Notes: generated by a model from the sequence alone, not told the origin. 15,074 nt of DNA from DASXZH01 sp036502005 (GCA_036502005.1 DASXZH010000054.1:1-15074); one strand, 5' to 3'. Positions 1-8,009 are shown, counted from the first letter of the stretch. A program made the numbers and translations.

Positions 1-94
1 CGCGAAAGACCAAATCCAACAGGTGAGCCGGATGAGGGAAATCTTCACGTCCGGTTCGATGAGGGGGGAGGCGCTAAATCCTCCCCTACTCTAC
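1..94 (+). ncRNA. Group II intron 3' end (domains V and VI), truncated by the window edge
   Basis: Positions 25-57 form a group II intron domain V. The lower stem 25-32/50-57 carries the AGC catalytic triad at 26-28 and is followed by the two-base bulge C48-G49. An upper stem 33-37/43-47 is capped by a GAAA-type loop at 38-42. The domain is 33 nt long; 34 is usual. Positions 61-91 form domain VI: G61-A62-G63 pair with C89-T90-C91, A88 is left bulged, and 64-71 pair with 80-87. A88 lies seven bases from the end of the terminal CTCTAC, as expected for the branch-point adenosine, so the intron should end at base 94. The reverse transcriptase and domains I-IV would lie outside the window to the left. 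The intron class cannot be assigned from this fragment. Confidence 0.85.
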
Positions 95-204
95 CGTGAT
101 AAAAATCCGTTGCAAGCAAGTGTAGCGGTGCTTGTCCCCAACACCACAAGGGAACTCATTCGCGTCTGTACTGTTTGAACTTAGAGTTACGAACATAAAC
201 CGAA

Positions 205-1536
205 ATGCAACCTACCGCTCAGATTAACCGCCGCTTGGTTAAGCGCACGATCATATTCGTAGTTATCCTGCTCGCCGCCGCCTACGGCTTTTATTGGCTG
301 CTAAGCAAGCGGGGCGATCCGGATCTCCTTTATGGACCATCGCCCTCTTATGGAGACATCGCGGCGATACAGACCAAGGGAGATGGCGCCCAGGCCGTAA
401 TCATCCATTCCGATGGAAAGATCACCGTCTCGCCCGACTATAAAACCGGCTCCTATGACCAGAACGTAACCTGGCGGGCCGATGGCGGAAGGCTGTTCTT
501 TGAAAGCGACCGAGAAAATAACGAACCGCATCTTTATCGCTGGAATACCGAAAAAGGCTTAATCGAGCGTCGGACGACGGACAAGCGCCCCAAGGGCTTT
601 CTAAGCTTTACCGTTCCCGGCGACAAAGGAGCAGCCGATGAAGCAAATCCGACCGCCCTCATGATCTCGGGTGGAACGATCCTTCAGGTCGATGCGAACA
701 CCGGCGATACCAAACAACTGCTTCCGCCCTACAACAAAAACTCCTCGCAAAGCAGCACCAGTTCAGAGGAGGGTGGACAAAACGGGATGGCCAGTTTTGC
801 CACCTATGGCAACAGTTTCGTAAAAGCGCTCTGGAGCAAAGATAAGCACTATATCATTGCTGTTCTTAGCCGAGAAGCAGGCGACCAGGCTCTCATTATT
901 CAGGACATGACCATGCAAAACGGGCAGTTGCCGCCGCCGGTTCCTCTGGCTCAGGCAAGGCACATAGGAATTGACATCGGCCAGCAAACCGGCGTCCTCA
1001 TATATTCGCTCTTGGGCGCTGAAATCCCGGATTGGTATCCCGATGAGCAGAGGAATAAATTCAAGAGAAATGGCAAAATCGTCCCGCCGATTGCTCATGA
1101 CATATGCATTTTTGATGTGAATCGATTTGCGACTAATGGAAAAATGGACACCCAAACGTCAGGCGTCGTAGTGGCAAGTAAGGATGATAAGATTGCCTTC
1201 GGAGATCCGGCCATGTCGCCGGACGAGAAGTTGATCGCCGTGCCCGTGGGCAACTACGTCGGCGGAAGCTTCCGGCCCTTGCTACTTATGACGTTTCCGC
1301 CGAAAAACAACGCTGCTGAGGCCGGTGTGCGGATTGCGCCCGGGGATTTCACACATCTTTCCTGGGCGCCAGATGGTTCCGTAATCGCCGCTCTCATGAA
1401 GGCGCAAGACGGCTCACACGATGTTGTAACGGTGCCCCCCACCGCGAATAGCCAGGTGAATAACCTGACGGCAGGTGAAGGCGACTTTCTTGAGGCGGAA
1501 ATCAGCCCCGAGGCGAAGCCGCCTACCGGCGGATAG
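205..1536 (+). CDS. Membrane-anchored beta-propeller-like protein (TolB/PD40-type repeats), extracytoplasmic
   Basis: The protein has 443 residues. An N-terminal signal anchor (about 15-33, preceded by several Arg/Lys) places the rest outside the cytoplasmic membrane. The body carries blade-like repeats typical of TolB/WD40-like propellers: DGGRLFFESDRENNEPHLY (about 93-111), AMSPDEKLIAV (336-346) and LSWAPDGSVIAAL (about 385-397). Such domains usually bind partners and are not enzymes; no catalytic motif is visible. The tail is rich in Pro, Gly and Glu. The ATG at 205 has no Shine-Dalgarno; a TAGAGT box at 182-187 could be a -10 element. The gene stands alone on the plus strand just after the group II intron, and its end overlaps the convergent RtcA-like gene by 14 nt. 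The fold is a family-level inference. Confidence 0.75.
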   Translation: MQPTAQINRRLVKRTIIFVVILLAAAYGFYWLLSKRGDPDLLYGPSPSYGDIAAIQTKGDGAQAVIIHSDGKITVSPDYKTGSYDQNVTWRADGGRLFFESDRENNEPHLYRWNTEKGLIERRTTDKRPKGFLSFTVPGDKGAADEANPTALMISGGTILQVDANTGDTKQLLPPYNKNSSQSSTSSEEGGQNGMASFATYGNSFVKALWSKDKHYIIAVLSREAGDQALIIQDMTMQNGQLPPPVPLAQARHIGIDIGQQTGVLIYSLLGAEIPDWYPDEQRNKFKRNGKIVPPIAHDICIFDVNRFATNGKMDTQTSGVVVASKDDKIAFGDPAMSPDEKLIAVPVGNYVGGSFRPLLLMTFPPKNNAAEAGVRIAPGDFTHLSWAPDGSVIAALMKAQDGSHDVVTVPPTANSQVNNLTAGEGDFLEAEISPEAKPPTGG

Positions 1537-2581
1537 TGACCGTGCCTGGCTGCCCTTCCTGCCCCTTGATGGTGATGTGAAGGGGAATGAACTGCTTTAT
1601 CACCCAGGCCACGGTCAGAAACCGCTGGGTGAGCCTGGATATCTTGAAAGTCGTTTCTCCCTCCGCCAGGGCGGCCGATAGAAGAAGCTGGTCGGCAAGA
1701 AAGGGATCGACCGTCGCATCGGTCTGAAGCCATTCCTGGAACGCCTCAAAGGCGTTCTGAACAACTGCTTCGATTCGAACGCCTCTTGCGCCCATGGCCG
1801 TCGCGCCTCCAAAGCCCCTTTCAAACTCGGCCCAAACGGTGGCATACGCGCCAGGTGTTTTAGATTTGACCGTTATTGCCTCCGCCTCAACCGATAGGTT
1901 TGCGTAGTAAGCCAACCTTCCAAGTTGTTTAACCCCGCGCTCGGCAACTTCGCCGGGCAGTTCGCCCGCCACAACGACAGCACGGACAGCAATCAATCGT
2001 CCCCGATCCGGCCACTGAACCCCCTGGGTAGCGCTCGGCTCAATTTCTAGGCTCACCTCTCCACGCGAACCAACTCCGAATCCTGCCGTGGCAAGATCGC
2101 AATAGGCATAGAGCCCAAGCTTTTTGAGGGCGCACAGCGTGACGTTGTTGAAGTAGTCGTAGCTGAGCACGTTGTTGCCGTAGGTTTCACCCCGACAGGT
2201 GATGGTGCTATACACGCCGGTTTTGGCGAGGACGGGCAATAGCCCATTCAGGACCACAATTGCGTTGGCATGGCCCCCATCGGGATCAGCCGGGAATTCC
2301 AACTCCTGGTTTAGCCCCTTGGGCTTGCGGGTCGGAATAAAACTGAGGCTCTTTTCGCCCAGTTCGCCACCGATGACTTGGGCGCCGCATATACTGGCAA
2401 ACGTTCTTAGGGTGAGCAGATCTTCGGTGCTGAGGCCGGCCTTGCGCGCATCCATCCGGATGTTCACAATACGCATGGGCTGCTGGGTAATGCTCGCTAA
2501 AGCCAGTGCGGTTCTTACGAGGCTAGCGCCCCCCTCGCCATGTGATCCATCAATGACGAGAGGGACGCCTACAACCGCCAA
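1523..2581 (-). CDS. rtcA: RtcA-family (RNA 3'-terminal phosphate cyclase-like) protein, catalytic His replaced
   Basis: This 352-residue protein is full length for the family (E. coli RtcA is about 340). The start (VIDGSHGEGGASLVRTALAL, residues 9-28) matches the cyclase signature, as do RIVNIR (37-42) and LADQLLL (295-301). True RtcA adenylates a histidine (H309 in E. coli, in the segment CHLLTN) and converts RNA 3'-phosphates to 2',3'-cyclic ends. An ungapped alignment puts R320 (QRFLTV) at that position, and the nearby QH pair of 'RQHL' is replaced by 'STEDL' (51-55). Classical cyclase activity is therefore doubtful. Like eukaryotic Rcl1, it may act as an RNA-binding or processing homologue. 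The start is TTG at 2579-2581, because the family N-terminus begins there and GAAGG lies 8 nt upstream inside the preceding gene. It is the last gene of the efp operon, 3 bp after the membrane protein. Confidence 0.85.
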   Translation of the reverse strand: MAVVGVPLVIDGSHGEGGASLVRTALALASITQQPMRIVNIRMDARKAGLSTEDLLTLRTFASICGAQVIGGELGEKSLSFIPTRKPKGLNQELEFPADPDGGHANAIVVLNGLLPVLAKTGVYSTITCRGETYGNNVLSYDYFNNVTLCALKKLGLYAYCDLATAGFGVGSRGEVSLEIEPSATQGVQWPDRGRLIAVRAVVVAGELPGEVAERGVKQLGRLAYYANLSVEAEAITVKSKTPGAYATVWAEFERGFGGATAMGARGVRIEAVVQNAFEAFQEWLQTDATVDPFLADQLLLSAALAEGETTFKISRLTQRFLTVAWVIKQFIPLHITIKGQEGQPGTVTIRR

Positions 2582-2584
2582 TGT

Positions 2585-3646
2585 TTAAACCTTCAGCTTG
2601 AAGATTACGAACTCAAGAACCTTAAGCACGTAAGCAAGCAGAACAAAAACAAAGCAGTCGAGAATGACTTCTCGGAAGATCATAACTCCATTTTGTTGGA
2701 TAATTTGGCTCTTTGTCATTGCGACCCCTTGAAGCGCATCGTTGATTTTTGTAATCGCGGCCCCAGAGAGATCCAGAAGCGGGGATCTTAACACCAAATA
2801 AATCAGGGCAAAACTCACAATGGTAACCGGAAGCATTAACCGATATTGGTGCCTGAGGTGCTCATTGTATATAACGCACTGCTTACAACGCGCCCTCTTC
2901 TGGGCTGAATTCAGTTTGTTATTAACAGGAATATAACGAGCCGCTGCAATCGCATCCTTTGGAATGGGCCGGTTCTCCATGGCGTTCCGAATAACCTCTT
3001 CTTCGCACATGCAGCCAACCTGCTCCTTCCAGCAGGTCTTTTTAGAAAAGTAGATGGGGCATTTTTCGCGGACGAACTTTCGGCAGTACGGCAGCTGCCA
3101 GCATTTGCCCATGAACTTGTTCTGGTATTTCTCTTCCTGAATGCCCTTGCCGTACTTGAGCTGGTCGCTCCGGGCTCCTTGCGACATGCGCGCCCGTACG
3201 CCCATTACGAGCTCGACAATTAGAGCCAGAATGGCAATGACACCGAAAATGGTGCCGCCCTTTTGAATGGCGCCAAGCGACGCTTCACCGGCAGAATTTG
3301 CAGTGCCGCCGCCGTTTATGGCAGGGATGATAATGGGCGTAAAGAAGAGGATCGCAGCAATGATGAGCTGGATGCCGTGCATCAACTCTTCACCCCAGAA
3401 AAGGTATGTGCTGCCCACCGCACCGGCCAGGGTTCCAGCTACAAGAACTTTGCCGAATAAGGCAACGTTATTAAGGACCGCACCAGGATCGCTATGGGGC
3501 GTGAAGTAATAGAAAAGCAGCAGTCCAACGCTCACTACAGTGGCGGCCAGCCCACCGTAAAAGCAGACTTTCGCTGCCATGTCCAGAAAGTTGCCGATGG
3601 CGTCATCGGCATCAAACGAAGGCCCGTAATTGGAGGGCTTGCTCAT
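2585..3646 (-). CDS. Polytopic membrane protein with eight-cysteine cytoplasmic loop
   Basis: I do not recognise this 353-residue family. About six hydrophobic helices are visible: 26-48, 60-84, 92-111, 131-150, 272-288 and 328-348. Between helices four and five lies a charged loop (151-270) with Cys at 182, 188, 196, 205, 212, 214, 254 and 257. The core reads KCWQLPYC...EKCPIYF...TCWKEQVGCMC, with a separate CKQC motif. Four helices come before the loop, and the Arg/Lys-rich start of the loop places it in the cytoplasm by the positive-inside rule. The pattern suggests zinc or Fe-S binding; the metal is unknown. The ATG at 3644-3646 has only a weak CGGA upstream. It lies 15 bp after efp and 3 bp before the RtcA-like gene, so the three are almost certainly co-transcribed. 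Confidence 0.85.
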   Translation of the reverse strand: MSKPSNYGPSFDADDAIGNFLDMAAKVCFYGGLAATVVSVGLLLFYYFTPHSDPGAVLNNVALFGKVLVAGTLAGAVGSTYLFWGEELMHGIQLIIAAILFFTPIIIPAINGGGTANSAGEASLGAIQKGGTIFGVIAILALIVELVMGVRARMSQGARSDQLKYGKGIQEEKYQNKFMGKCWQLPYCRKFVREKCPIYFSKKTCWKEQVGCMCEEEVIRNAMENRPIPKDAIAAARYIPVNNKLNSAQKRARCKQCVIYNEHLRHQYRLMLPVTIVSFALIYLVLRSPLLDLSGAAITKINDALQGVAMTKSQIIQQNGVMIFREVILDCFVFVLLAYVLKVLEFVIFKLKV

Positions 3647-3661
3647 TTTTTTAATCCGTAG

Positions 3662-4231
3662 CTATTTCTTGACTCTTTCCAAATAAGAATCAGTCCTAGT
3701 ATCTACTTTAACATAGTCTCCTTCATTTATATGAAAGGGAACTTGGATTGTTGCGCCAGATTCTAATTTTGCGGGCTTTGTGCTGCTTCCGCTCACCGTA
3801 TCACCCTTGTAACCAGGATCTGTTTGCGTAATCTGAAGCTCAACCGTGTTAGGCAGTTCGTAGCCCAAGGTTTCCCCGTTTGCCACAAGCGCCGTAATCT
3901 CCATGTCTTCTTTTAGATACTTGGCCTGGTCTCCAATCGAGCTTTCCGAAACCGGCTCCTGCTCATAGGTGTCGAGATCCATAAGCACCAGTTCGTTGTT
4001 TTGCCGATAGAGAAATTGTAGTTTCACCTTTTCTACAAAAGCGGGCTCTACTCGCTCGCCTGATCGAAAGGTCTTTTCCAAGGTCGTGCCGGTCTTAAGT
4101 TTTCGAAGCTTTGTCCTTACGAACGCCCCGCCTTTTCCCGGTTTTACGTGCTGAAATTCGACGATTGTGTAAACATCCCCATCGAGGATGAAATGCATGC
4201 CGTTTCTGAAATCACTTGTGTCAATTGCCAA
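3662..4231 (-). CDS. efp: Translation elongation factor P
   Basis: The protein has 189 residues, the normal EF-P length, and all three beta-barrel domains. EF-P binds between the P and E sites of the ribosome and relieves stalling at polyproline. Domain I holds FRNGMHF (8-14) and the conserved loop VKPGKGGAFVRT (29-40), whose tip K33 matches the residue that is post-translationally modified in E. coli (K34) and B. subtilis. The C-terminal signature (GDTVSGSSTKPAKLESGATIQVPFHINEGD, about 142-171, then VKVDTRT) is intact. No modification enzyme such as EpmA or EarP is in the window. The start is TTG at 4229-4231; the next in-frame ATG (M12) would remove the conserved first strand. It is the first gene of the three-gene minus-strand operon. 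Confidence 0.97.
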   Translation of the reverse strand: MAIDTSDFRNGMHFILDGDVYTIVEFQHVKPGKGGAFVRTKLRKLKTGTTLEKTFRSGERVEPAFVEKVKLQFLYRQNNELVLMDLDTYEQEPVSESSIGDQAKYLKEDMEITALVANGETLGYELPNTVELQITQTDPGYKGDTVSGSSTKPAKLESGATIQVPFHINEGDYVKVDTRTDSYLERVKK

Positions 4232-4423
4232 AGTTTTAACCCCGCTCTAGTTGCAGGGCTAATTTTGACATAGCCACATAGCTAGATTGCTCCAACCGAC
4301 ACATACTTCACACATCCGCCCATAATTGGTGACGCAGCAAGAACGCCCTTGTTCAACTCCGCCCCCTACTTCTAATATCCTTTTAACGTTTAAGTATATA
4401 ACCCGGGTTGCAAATAAAAGTGA
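4232..4423. other. Intergenic region upstream of efp
   Basis: These 192 bp separate efp from the metallophosphoesterase pair, all on the minus strand. They should hold the efp promoter, but I see no convincing -35/-10 pair. A short inverted repeat (GAAC...GTTC) lies near 4340-4355, and the palindrome AACCCGGGTT is at 4400-4409. No clear rho-independent terminator follows the phosphoesterase stop at 4424. Confidence 0.4.
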
Positions 4424-5239
4424 TTAACTTTCGTCATTTTTGAGAGTCAGGATGGCGACTTCGGGCAGCACTCCCAGTCTTGAAGGAGGCCCAGTGGTTC
4501 CGATCCCCCGCGTAACATAGAGTGGGGTTGGGGCTTCGGGATAGAAACCCTCCACGTATTTTTCGCCGAACATGGTGTTCATGGGTGTCCAACCCCATGG
4601 AAAGCGGAACTGCCCGGCGTGGCTGTGGCCGGCTAACATTAGTGCTGCACCTACTGGCAGCATTTCCACGAAATCCGGCTCGTGCCATAGGACGACGCCG
4701 GTTTCGTCTGGCTTGAGTTCGGCCATTAAAGAAAACGGGTCGGCCGCCAGGGCGATAGCCGAATCGACTCCAACCCAGGCGATGTCATCGCAATGATAGG
4801 TTTCGTTGCGAAGCAGCTTGATTCCTAACTCTTCAAGCACCGGCCCGAGTACCCGAGGGTCCCCCTCCCAATAATCGTGATTGCCAGGCACTCCCAAAAC
4901 TCTGCCCTTAAAGTTTCTTAACGGCCCTAGGGCTTCCTCAAGTAGCCACGCAAAGTTGAGGCGGTAGTTGTTTACGAAATCTCCGGCGATGATGAACATA
5001 TCCGGTTCTTCTTCGATCATCGCCTCAGCCGCGCGGCGGCAGAGGGCAGCCGAATATCGGTCCCGCACGTGCAGATCCGCTATCAGCGCGATCCTGTATC
5101 CGTTCTTATCGGCCGGCCACCTGGGAAGCCGCAGTGTTCTGCGCTCAACAACAAGCTGATTGGCCGCGTGAACCGCGCCATAAATGAGAGTTGCCGCCGA
5201 AGCAGCGGCAAAGGCTGAGACCCACGGCCACCAACGCAA
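4424..5239 (-). CDS. Calcineurin-like metallophosphoesterase (YkuE/YaeI type), membrane-anchored
   Basis: This 271-residue protein has every metal-ligand motif of the family: ADLH (D55, H57), GDFVN (D87), GNHD (N120, H121), HEPD (H186) and GHSHAGQ (H205, H207). These bind a dinuclear metal centre that hydrolyses phosphoesters. YkuE/YaeI relatives act at or outside the cytoplasmic membrane and have been linked to lipid or UDP-sugar-lipid phosphoesters; the substrate here is unknown. The hydrophobic N-terminus (about 4-26) looks like an uncleaved anchor or signal peptide and lacks a twin-arginine motif. The start is TTG at 5237-5239, 3 bp after the stop of its paralogue, so translation is probably coupled. 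The GHSHAG variant replaces the more common GHTHGG. Confidence 0.9.
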   Translation of the reverse strand: MRWWPWVSAFAAASAATLIYGAVHAANQLVVERRTLRLPRWPADKNGYRIALIADLHVRDRYSAALCRRAAEAMIEEEPDMFIIAGDFVNNYRLNFAWLLEEALGPLRNFKGRVLGVPGNHDYWEGDPRVLGPVLEELGIKLLRNETYHCDDIAWVGVDSAIALAADPFSLMAELKPDETGVVLWHEPDFVEMLPVGAALMLAGHSHAGQFRFPWGWTPMNTMFGEKYVEGFYPEAPTPLYVTRGIGTTGPPSRLGVLPEVAILTLKNDES

Positions 5240-5242
5240 AGG

Positions 5243-6058
5243 CTAAGCCGACCTCAGGGTCAGAATCGAGACCTCTGGGCGACAAAAAAGACGATAATCC
5301 ACGCCGACCGTGCCAACCCCGCGCGTCACGTAAAGGGGCACCTTGGCATTGGGATAATAGCCCGAAATATAATCGCGCCCACCGCGTGGGGTGTGCATGG
5401 CATATCCAAAAGGCAGACAAACCTGCCCGCCGTGGGTATGGCCGGAAACCTGCAAGCTGGCGTGGTCCGGCATGTTTCTTACATAGTCCGGCTCGTGCAA
5501 AACGACGAGACAACTCTTGGAAACCGTGTCCTTGGGAAAGAAATCGTATTTTTCGCGGTGGATGGTGGCATCGTCCAAACCGGCGATGCTGACTCCGCCA
5601 ACCTCCGCGATTTCATTTCGCATCAACCTTACGGAAGATTTGCGGATGGTATCCATCAGCTCGCGCGGGTTTTGGCAAGCGTAATCGTGGTTGCCAAGTA
5701 CAGCTAGGCAAGGAAACGGAGTTCCGGCCAGAGGTTCCAGCACGCGAGTCACACGGTTGAGATACTCGGGGTTTGAGTGGTTAACAAAATCGCCGCCGAT
5801 GATAAGCACATCGGGCTTTTCGTTGGCGGCCATGGAGACCGCACGGTGCGCTCGCCTAAACTCCGCTTCGTTGTCCATGTGCAAATCGGCTACGAGAGCG
5901 ACCCGGAAGCCGTCTACATCCCAACGGGGTAGCTTAAGCTCCGTGTGCTCAAGGGAAAGCCAGTTGGCGTCATCGCGAGAGTAAGTTGCGACACCGACGC
6001 CCGCTGCAGCGCCTAGGCTGAGGGTCTTGATAAATTGGCGGCGCGTGAGTTTAGCCAT
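5243..6058 (-). CDS. Calcineurin-like metallophosphoesterase (YkuE type) with Tat-type signal
   Basis: This 271-residue protein is a paralogue of the adjacent downstream gene. The N-terminus reads KLTRRQFIKTLSLGAAAGVGVA, a twin-arginine (RRxFIK) signal followed by a hydrophobic stretch, so export in folded form by the Tat system is likely, as for B. subtilis YkuE. Catalytic motifs are complete: ADLH (D58, H60), GGDFVNH (D90), GNHD (N123, H124), HEPD (H188) and GHTHGGQ (H207, H209). The ATG is at 6056-6058, without an obvious Shine-Dalgarno. It is the first gene of a two-gene unit with the anchored paralogue 3 bp downstream. The pair probably arose by tandem duplication and then diverged in targeting. 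Confidence 0.92.
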   Translation of the reverse strand: MAKLTRRQFIKTLSLGAAAGVGVATYSRDDANWLSLEHTELKLPRWDVDGFRVALVADLHMDNEAEFRRAHRAVSMAANEKPDVLIIGGDFVNHSNPEYLNRVTRVLEPLAGTPFPCLAVLGNHDYACQNPRELMDTIRKSSVRLMRNEIAEVGGVSIAGLDDATIHREKYDFFPKDTVSKSCLVVLHEPDYVRNMPDHASLQVSGHTHGGQVCLPFGYAMHTPRGGRDYISGYYPNAKVPLYVTRGVGTVGVDYRLFCRPEVSILTLRSA

Positions 6059-6181
6059 TTTCGCGATTCACACAACGTTAAACGCTCCGCAAATATGCGC
6101 AGAGCCCGTATCCTCCATGATTGTTACAAAACGGTTGTTTTTGGAGCATCGCATCCTGCTATCTCCAGCGATTGGTAGATT

Positions 6182-7990
6182 TTACCTAGTCGCCTCTAAA
6201 ACGCATTCTGCAATGTGATGGCTACCGGCAGGAGGCATTAGATATAGCCCCTGCGCGACCGATTTGATGTAGGCGGCTAGCTTCTGCGCTTCTTCCACGC
6301 CCACCTTAAGGGCTTCGGTGTCGTCGGCTGCGTCGGCAATGCTTTTCCTCAGCCACTCCGGCACGCTGATGCCCGGGACCTCGTTGTGCATGAACTCCGC
6401 GTGGCGCTGGCTCCTGAGAGGGAGTAGGCCGACAAAAACGGGCCTTTTCGTGACTTCGGCCACTCTCACGCACTTGTCCACGGTTTCTTGGTCGAAAACG
6501 GGCTGGGTATATATAACGTGAGCGCCCGCGTCCACCTTTCGCTTGAGACGGTCGTTTTCCAAGTCTTCATCAAGAGGGAGCGCGTTGTAAGCACAGCAGA
6601 TGGTGAAGGCGCACTTTACGCCAACCGAGTACCCGGCCAGGTCTATCCCCTCATTAAATCTCGATAGGATGCGGATGAGGCCAATCGCATCGACATCGAA
6701 AACGCTGGTTGCGGAGGGATAATCGCCAATGTTGGCGGGGTCACCGGTCACGGCCAGGATGTTTCGAATGCCAAGCGCATGGCAGCCAAGAAGGTCTGCT
6801 TGCACGGCAAGCAAGTTTCGGTCCCGGCAGGAGAAGTGCATCGTTGTATCGATGCCGACATCTTTCTGAAGCAGTGTGCAAGCGGCAACCGGATTCATGC
6901 GAAGGCGAGCCCGTGCGCCATCAGAAATATCGACAACATCTACGCCGGCGATCTTAAGCGCCCGTGCTCCCGCCAAAAGCTTTTGAATATTGAGGCCACG
7001 GGGCAGATCCATTTCCACAGCCGTAATGAACTTTTTCCCCAGCTTGTGGGAAAGCTCGCTCCATTGGCTTTCCTTTAGCGGCTCTTTTTCTTTGGCGACG
7101 GCCGGGAGAGAGGGCCGCTTTTTAACCTTAACAGGAGCCGCGTTGATGAGTTTGCTAAGCTCACGAATATGCTCGGGCGTGGTGCCGCAGCACCCGCCAA
7201 TGACTCTAGCGCCTTCCTCAACAAGCCTAAGGGTTGCCTTGGCGAAATAATCGGGAGCGGTATCGTAGGAGATCGCGCCCTTTACAAGTTGGGGCAAACC
7301 GGGAGTCGGAAAGGCGAGAATGGGAAGATCGGTCGCCTCCGTCATATTGCGCACCAAATCGAGCATTCTCTGGGGACCCACGATGCAGTTGGCGCCAACC
7401 ACGTCCACTCCGAGGTCGGCTATTAGTTTGGCGCTGCGCCCTGGCAACCCTTCCGCCAGCATTTCGCCATCTTCTATAAATGCTTTGCTGGCGATGATGG
7501 GCAGGTTTGATAGCTCTTTGATCGCGCCAACCGCTGCCTTAAGTTCATTGATATCGATGAAGGTTTCGAGGATGAATCCATCCACGCCGCCTTCGAGGAG
7601 GGCTTCCGCTTGTTGCCTTACCGCTTCCTTTACTTCTGCTTCTGTAACGTGGCCAATGGGCGCCATCGGCTTGCCGATCGGTCCAATCGCGCCGAGGACC
7701 AGTCTTTCATCTCCAGCCGCCTTTCGGGCAAGCCTTGCGCCCTCTCGGTTGAGTTGGGCAATATCGACATCGTAGGAGCCGAGTTTAAAAATGTTGGCCG
7801 AGAAGGTATTAGTCTCTACGAAGTTGGATCCGGCATCGAAATAGTTCCGGTGGATTTGCTCCACCAACTCCGGCGCGTGGATATTGGCAAGGTCGTACGG
7901 TTGCTTTGTAAAGCCCATCGCGGCCAGGCAAGTCCCGTTCGCTCCATCCCCTATTAGGATCCCATCCTTCAACGCATCAAGCAGTCTCAC
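6182..7990 (-). CDS. yitJ: Bifunctional homocysteine S-methyltransferase / 5,10-methylenetetrahydrofolate reductase
   Basis: The protein has 602 residues and two domains, the arrangement of B. subtilis YitJ. The N-terminal homocysteine S-methyltransferase barrel (about 1-285) begins with LIGDGANGT (12-20), includes ETNTFSAN (59-66), and carries the zinc cysteines C202 (VGANC) and C267-C268 (GGCCGTTP). A linker (about 286-318) leads to the FAD-dependent MTHFR barrel (about 319-590), with AVEMDLPRG (324-332), AVTGDPANIGDYP and TQPVFD. It links one-carbon metabolism to methionine synthesis: MTHFR makes 5-methyl-THF, and the first domain methylates homocysteine. The start is GTG at 7988-7990; a TACACT box lies six bases upstream, so the mRNA may be leaderless. 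I saw no S-box (SAM-I) or cobalamin riboswitch motif in the upstream region. Confidence 0.96.
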   Translation of the reverse strand: MRLLDALKDGILIGDGANGTCLAAMGFTKQPYDLANIHAPELVEQIHRNYFDAGSNFVETNTFSANIFKLGSYDVDIAQLNREGARLARKAAGDERLVLGAIGPIGKPMAPIGHVTEAEVKEAVRQQAEALLEGGVDGFILETFIDINELKAAVGAIKELSNLPIIASKAFIEDGEMLAEGLPGRSAKLIADLGVDVVGANCIVGPQRMLDLVRNMTEATDLPILAFPTPGLPQLVKGAISYDTAPDYFAKATLRLVEEGARVIGGCCGTTPEHIRELSKLINAAPVKVKKRPSLPAVAKEKEPLKESQWSELSHKLGKKFITAVEMDLPRGLNIQKLLAGARALKIAGVDVVDISDGARARLRMNPVAACTLLQKDVGIDTTMHFSCRDRNLLAVQADLLGCHALGIRNILAVTGDPANIGDYPSATSVFDVDAIGLIRILSRFNEGIDLAGYSVGVKCAFTICCAYNALPLDEDLENDRLKRKVDAGAHVIYTQPVFDQETVDKCVRVAEVTKRPVFVGLLPLRSQRHAEFMHNEVPGISVPEWLRKSIADAADDTEALKVGVEEAQKLAAYIKSVAQGLYLMPPAGSHHIAECVLEATR

Positions 7991-8007
7991 GCTATAAGTG
8001 TACCGGC
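7991..8007 (-). promoter_or_regulatory. Candidate -10 box of the methyltransferase/MTHFR gene, leaderless layout
   Basis: On the minus strand TACACT (7997-8002) lies six bases before the GTG start. A possible -35, TTGGGC, is 17 nt further upstream (8020-8025). This spacing puts the transcription start at or next to the GTG, leaving no room for a Shine-Dalgarno. Confidence 0.45.
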
Positions 8008-8009
8008 GA

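Noticed and set aside
113..134. Hairpin CAAGCA/TGCTTG just past the intron end, as a terminator
   Set aside because: Six base pairs with a ten-base loop and no T-tract.
6059..6181. Hairpins between the phosphoesterase and MTHFR genes as terminators
   Set aside because: Stems at about 6084-6104 and 6140-6175 are imperfect and lack a T-tract in the minus direction.
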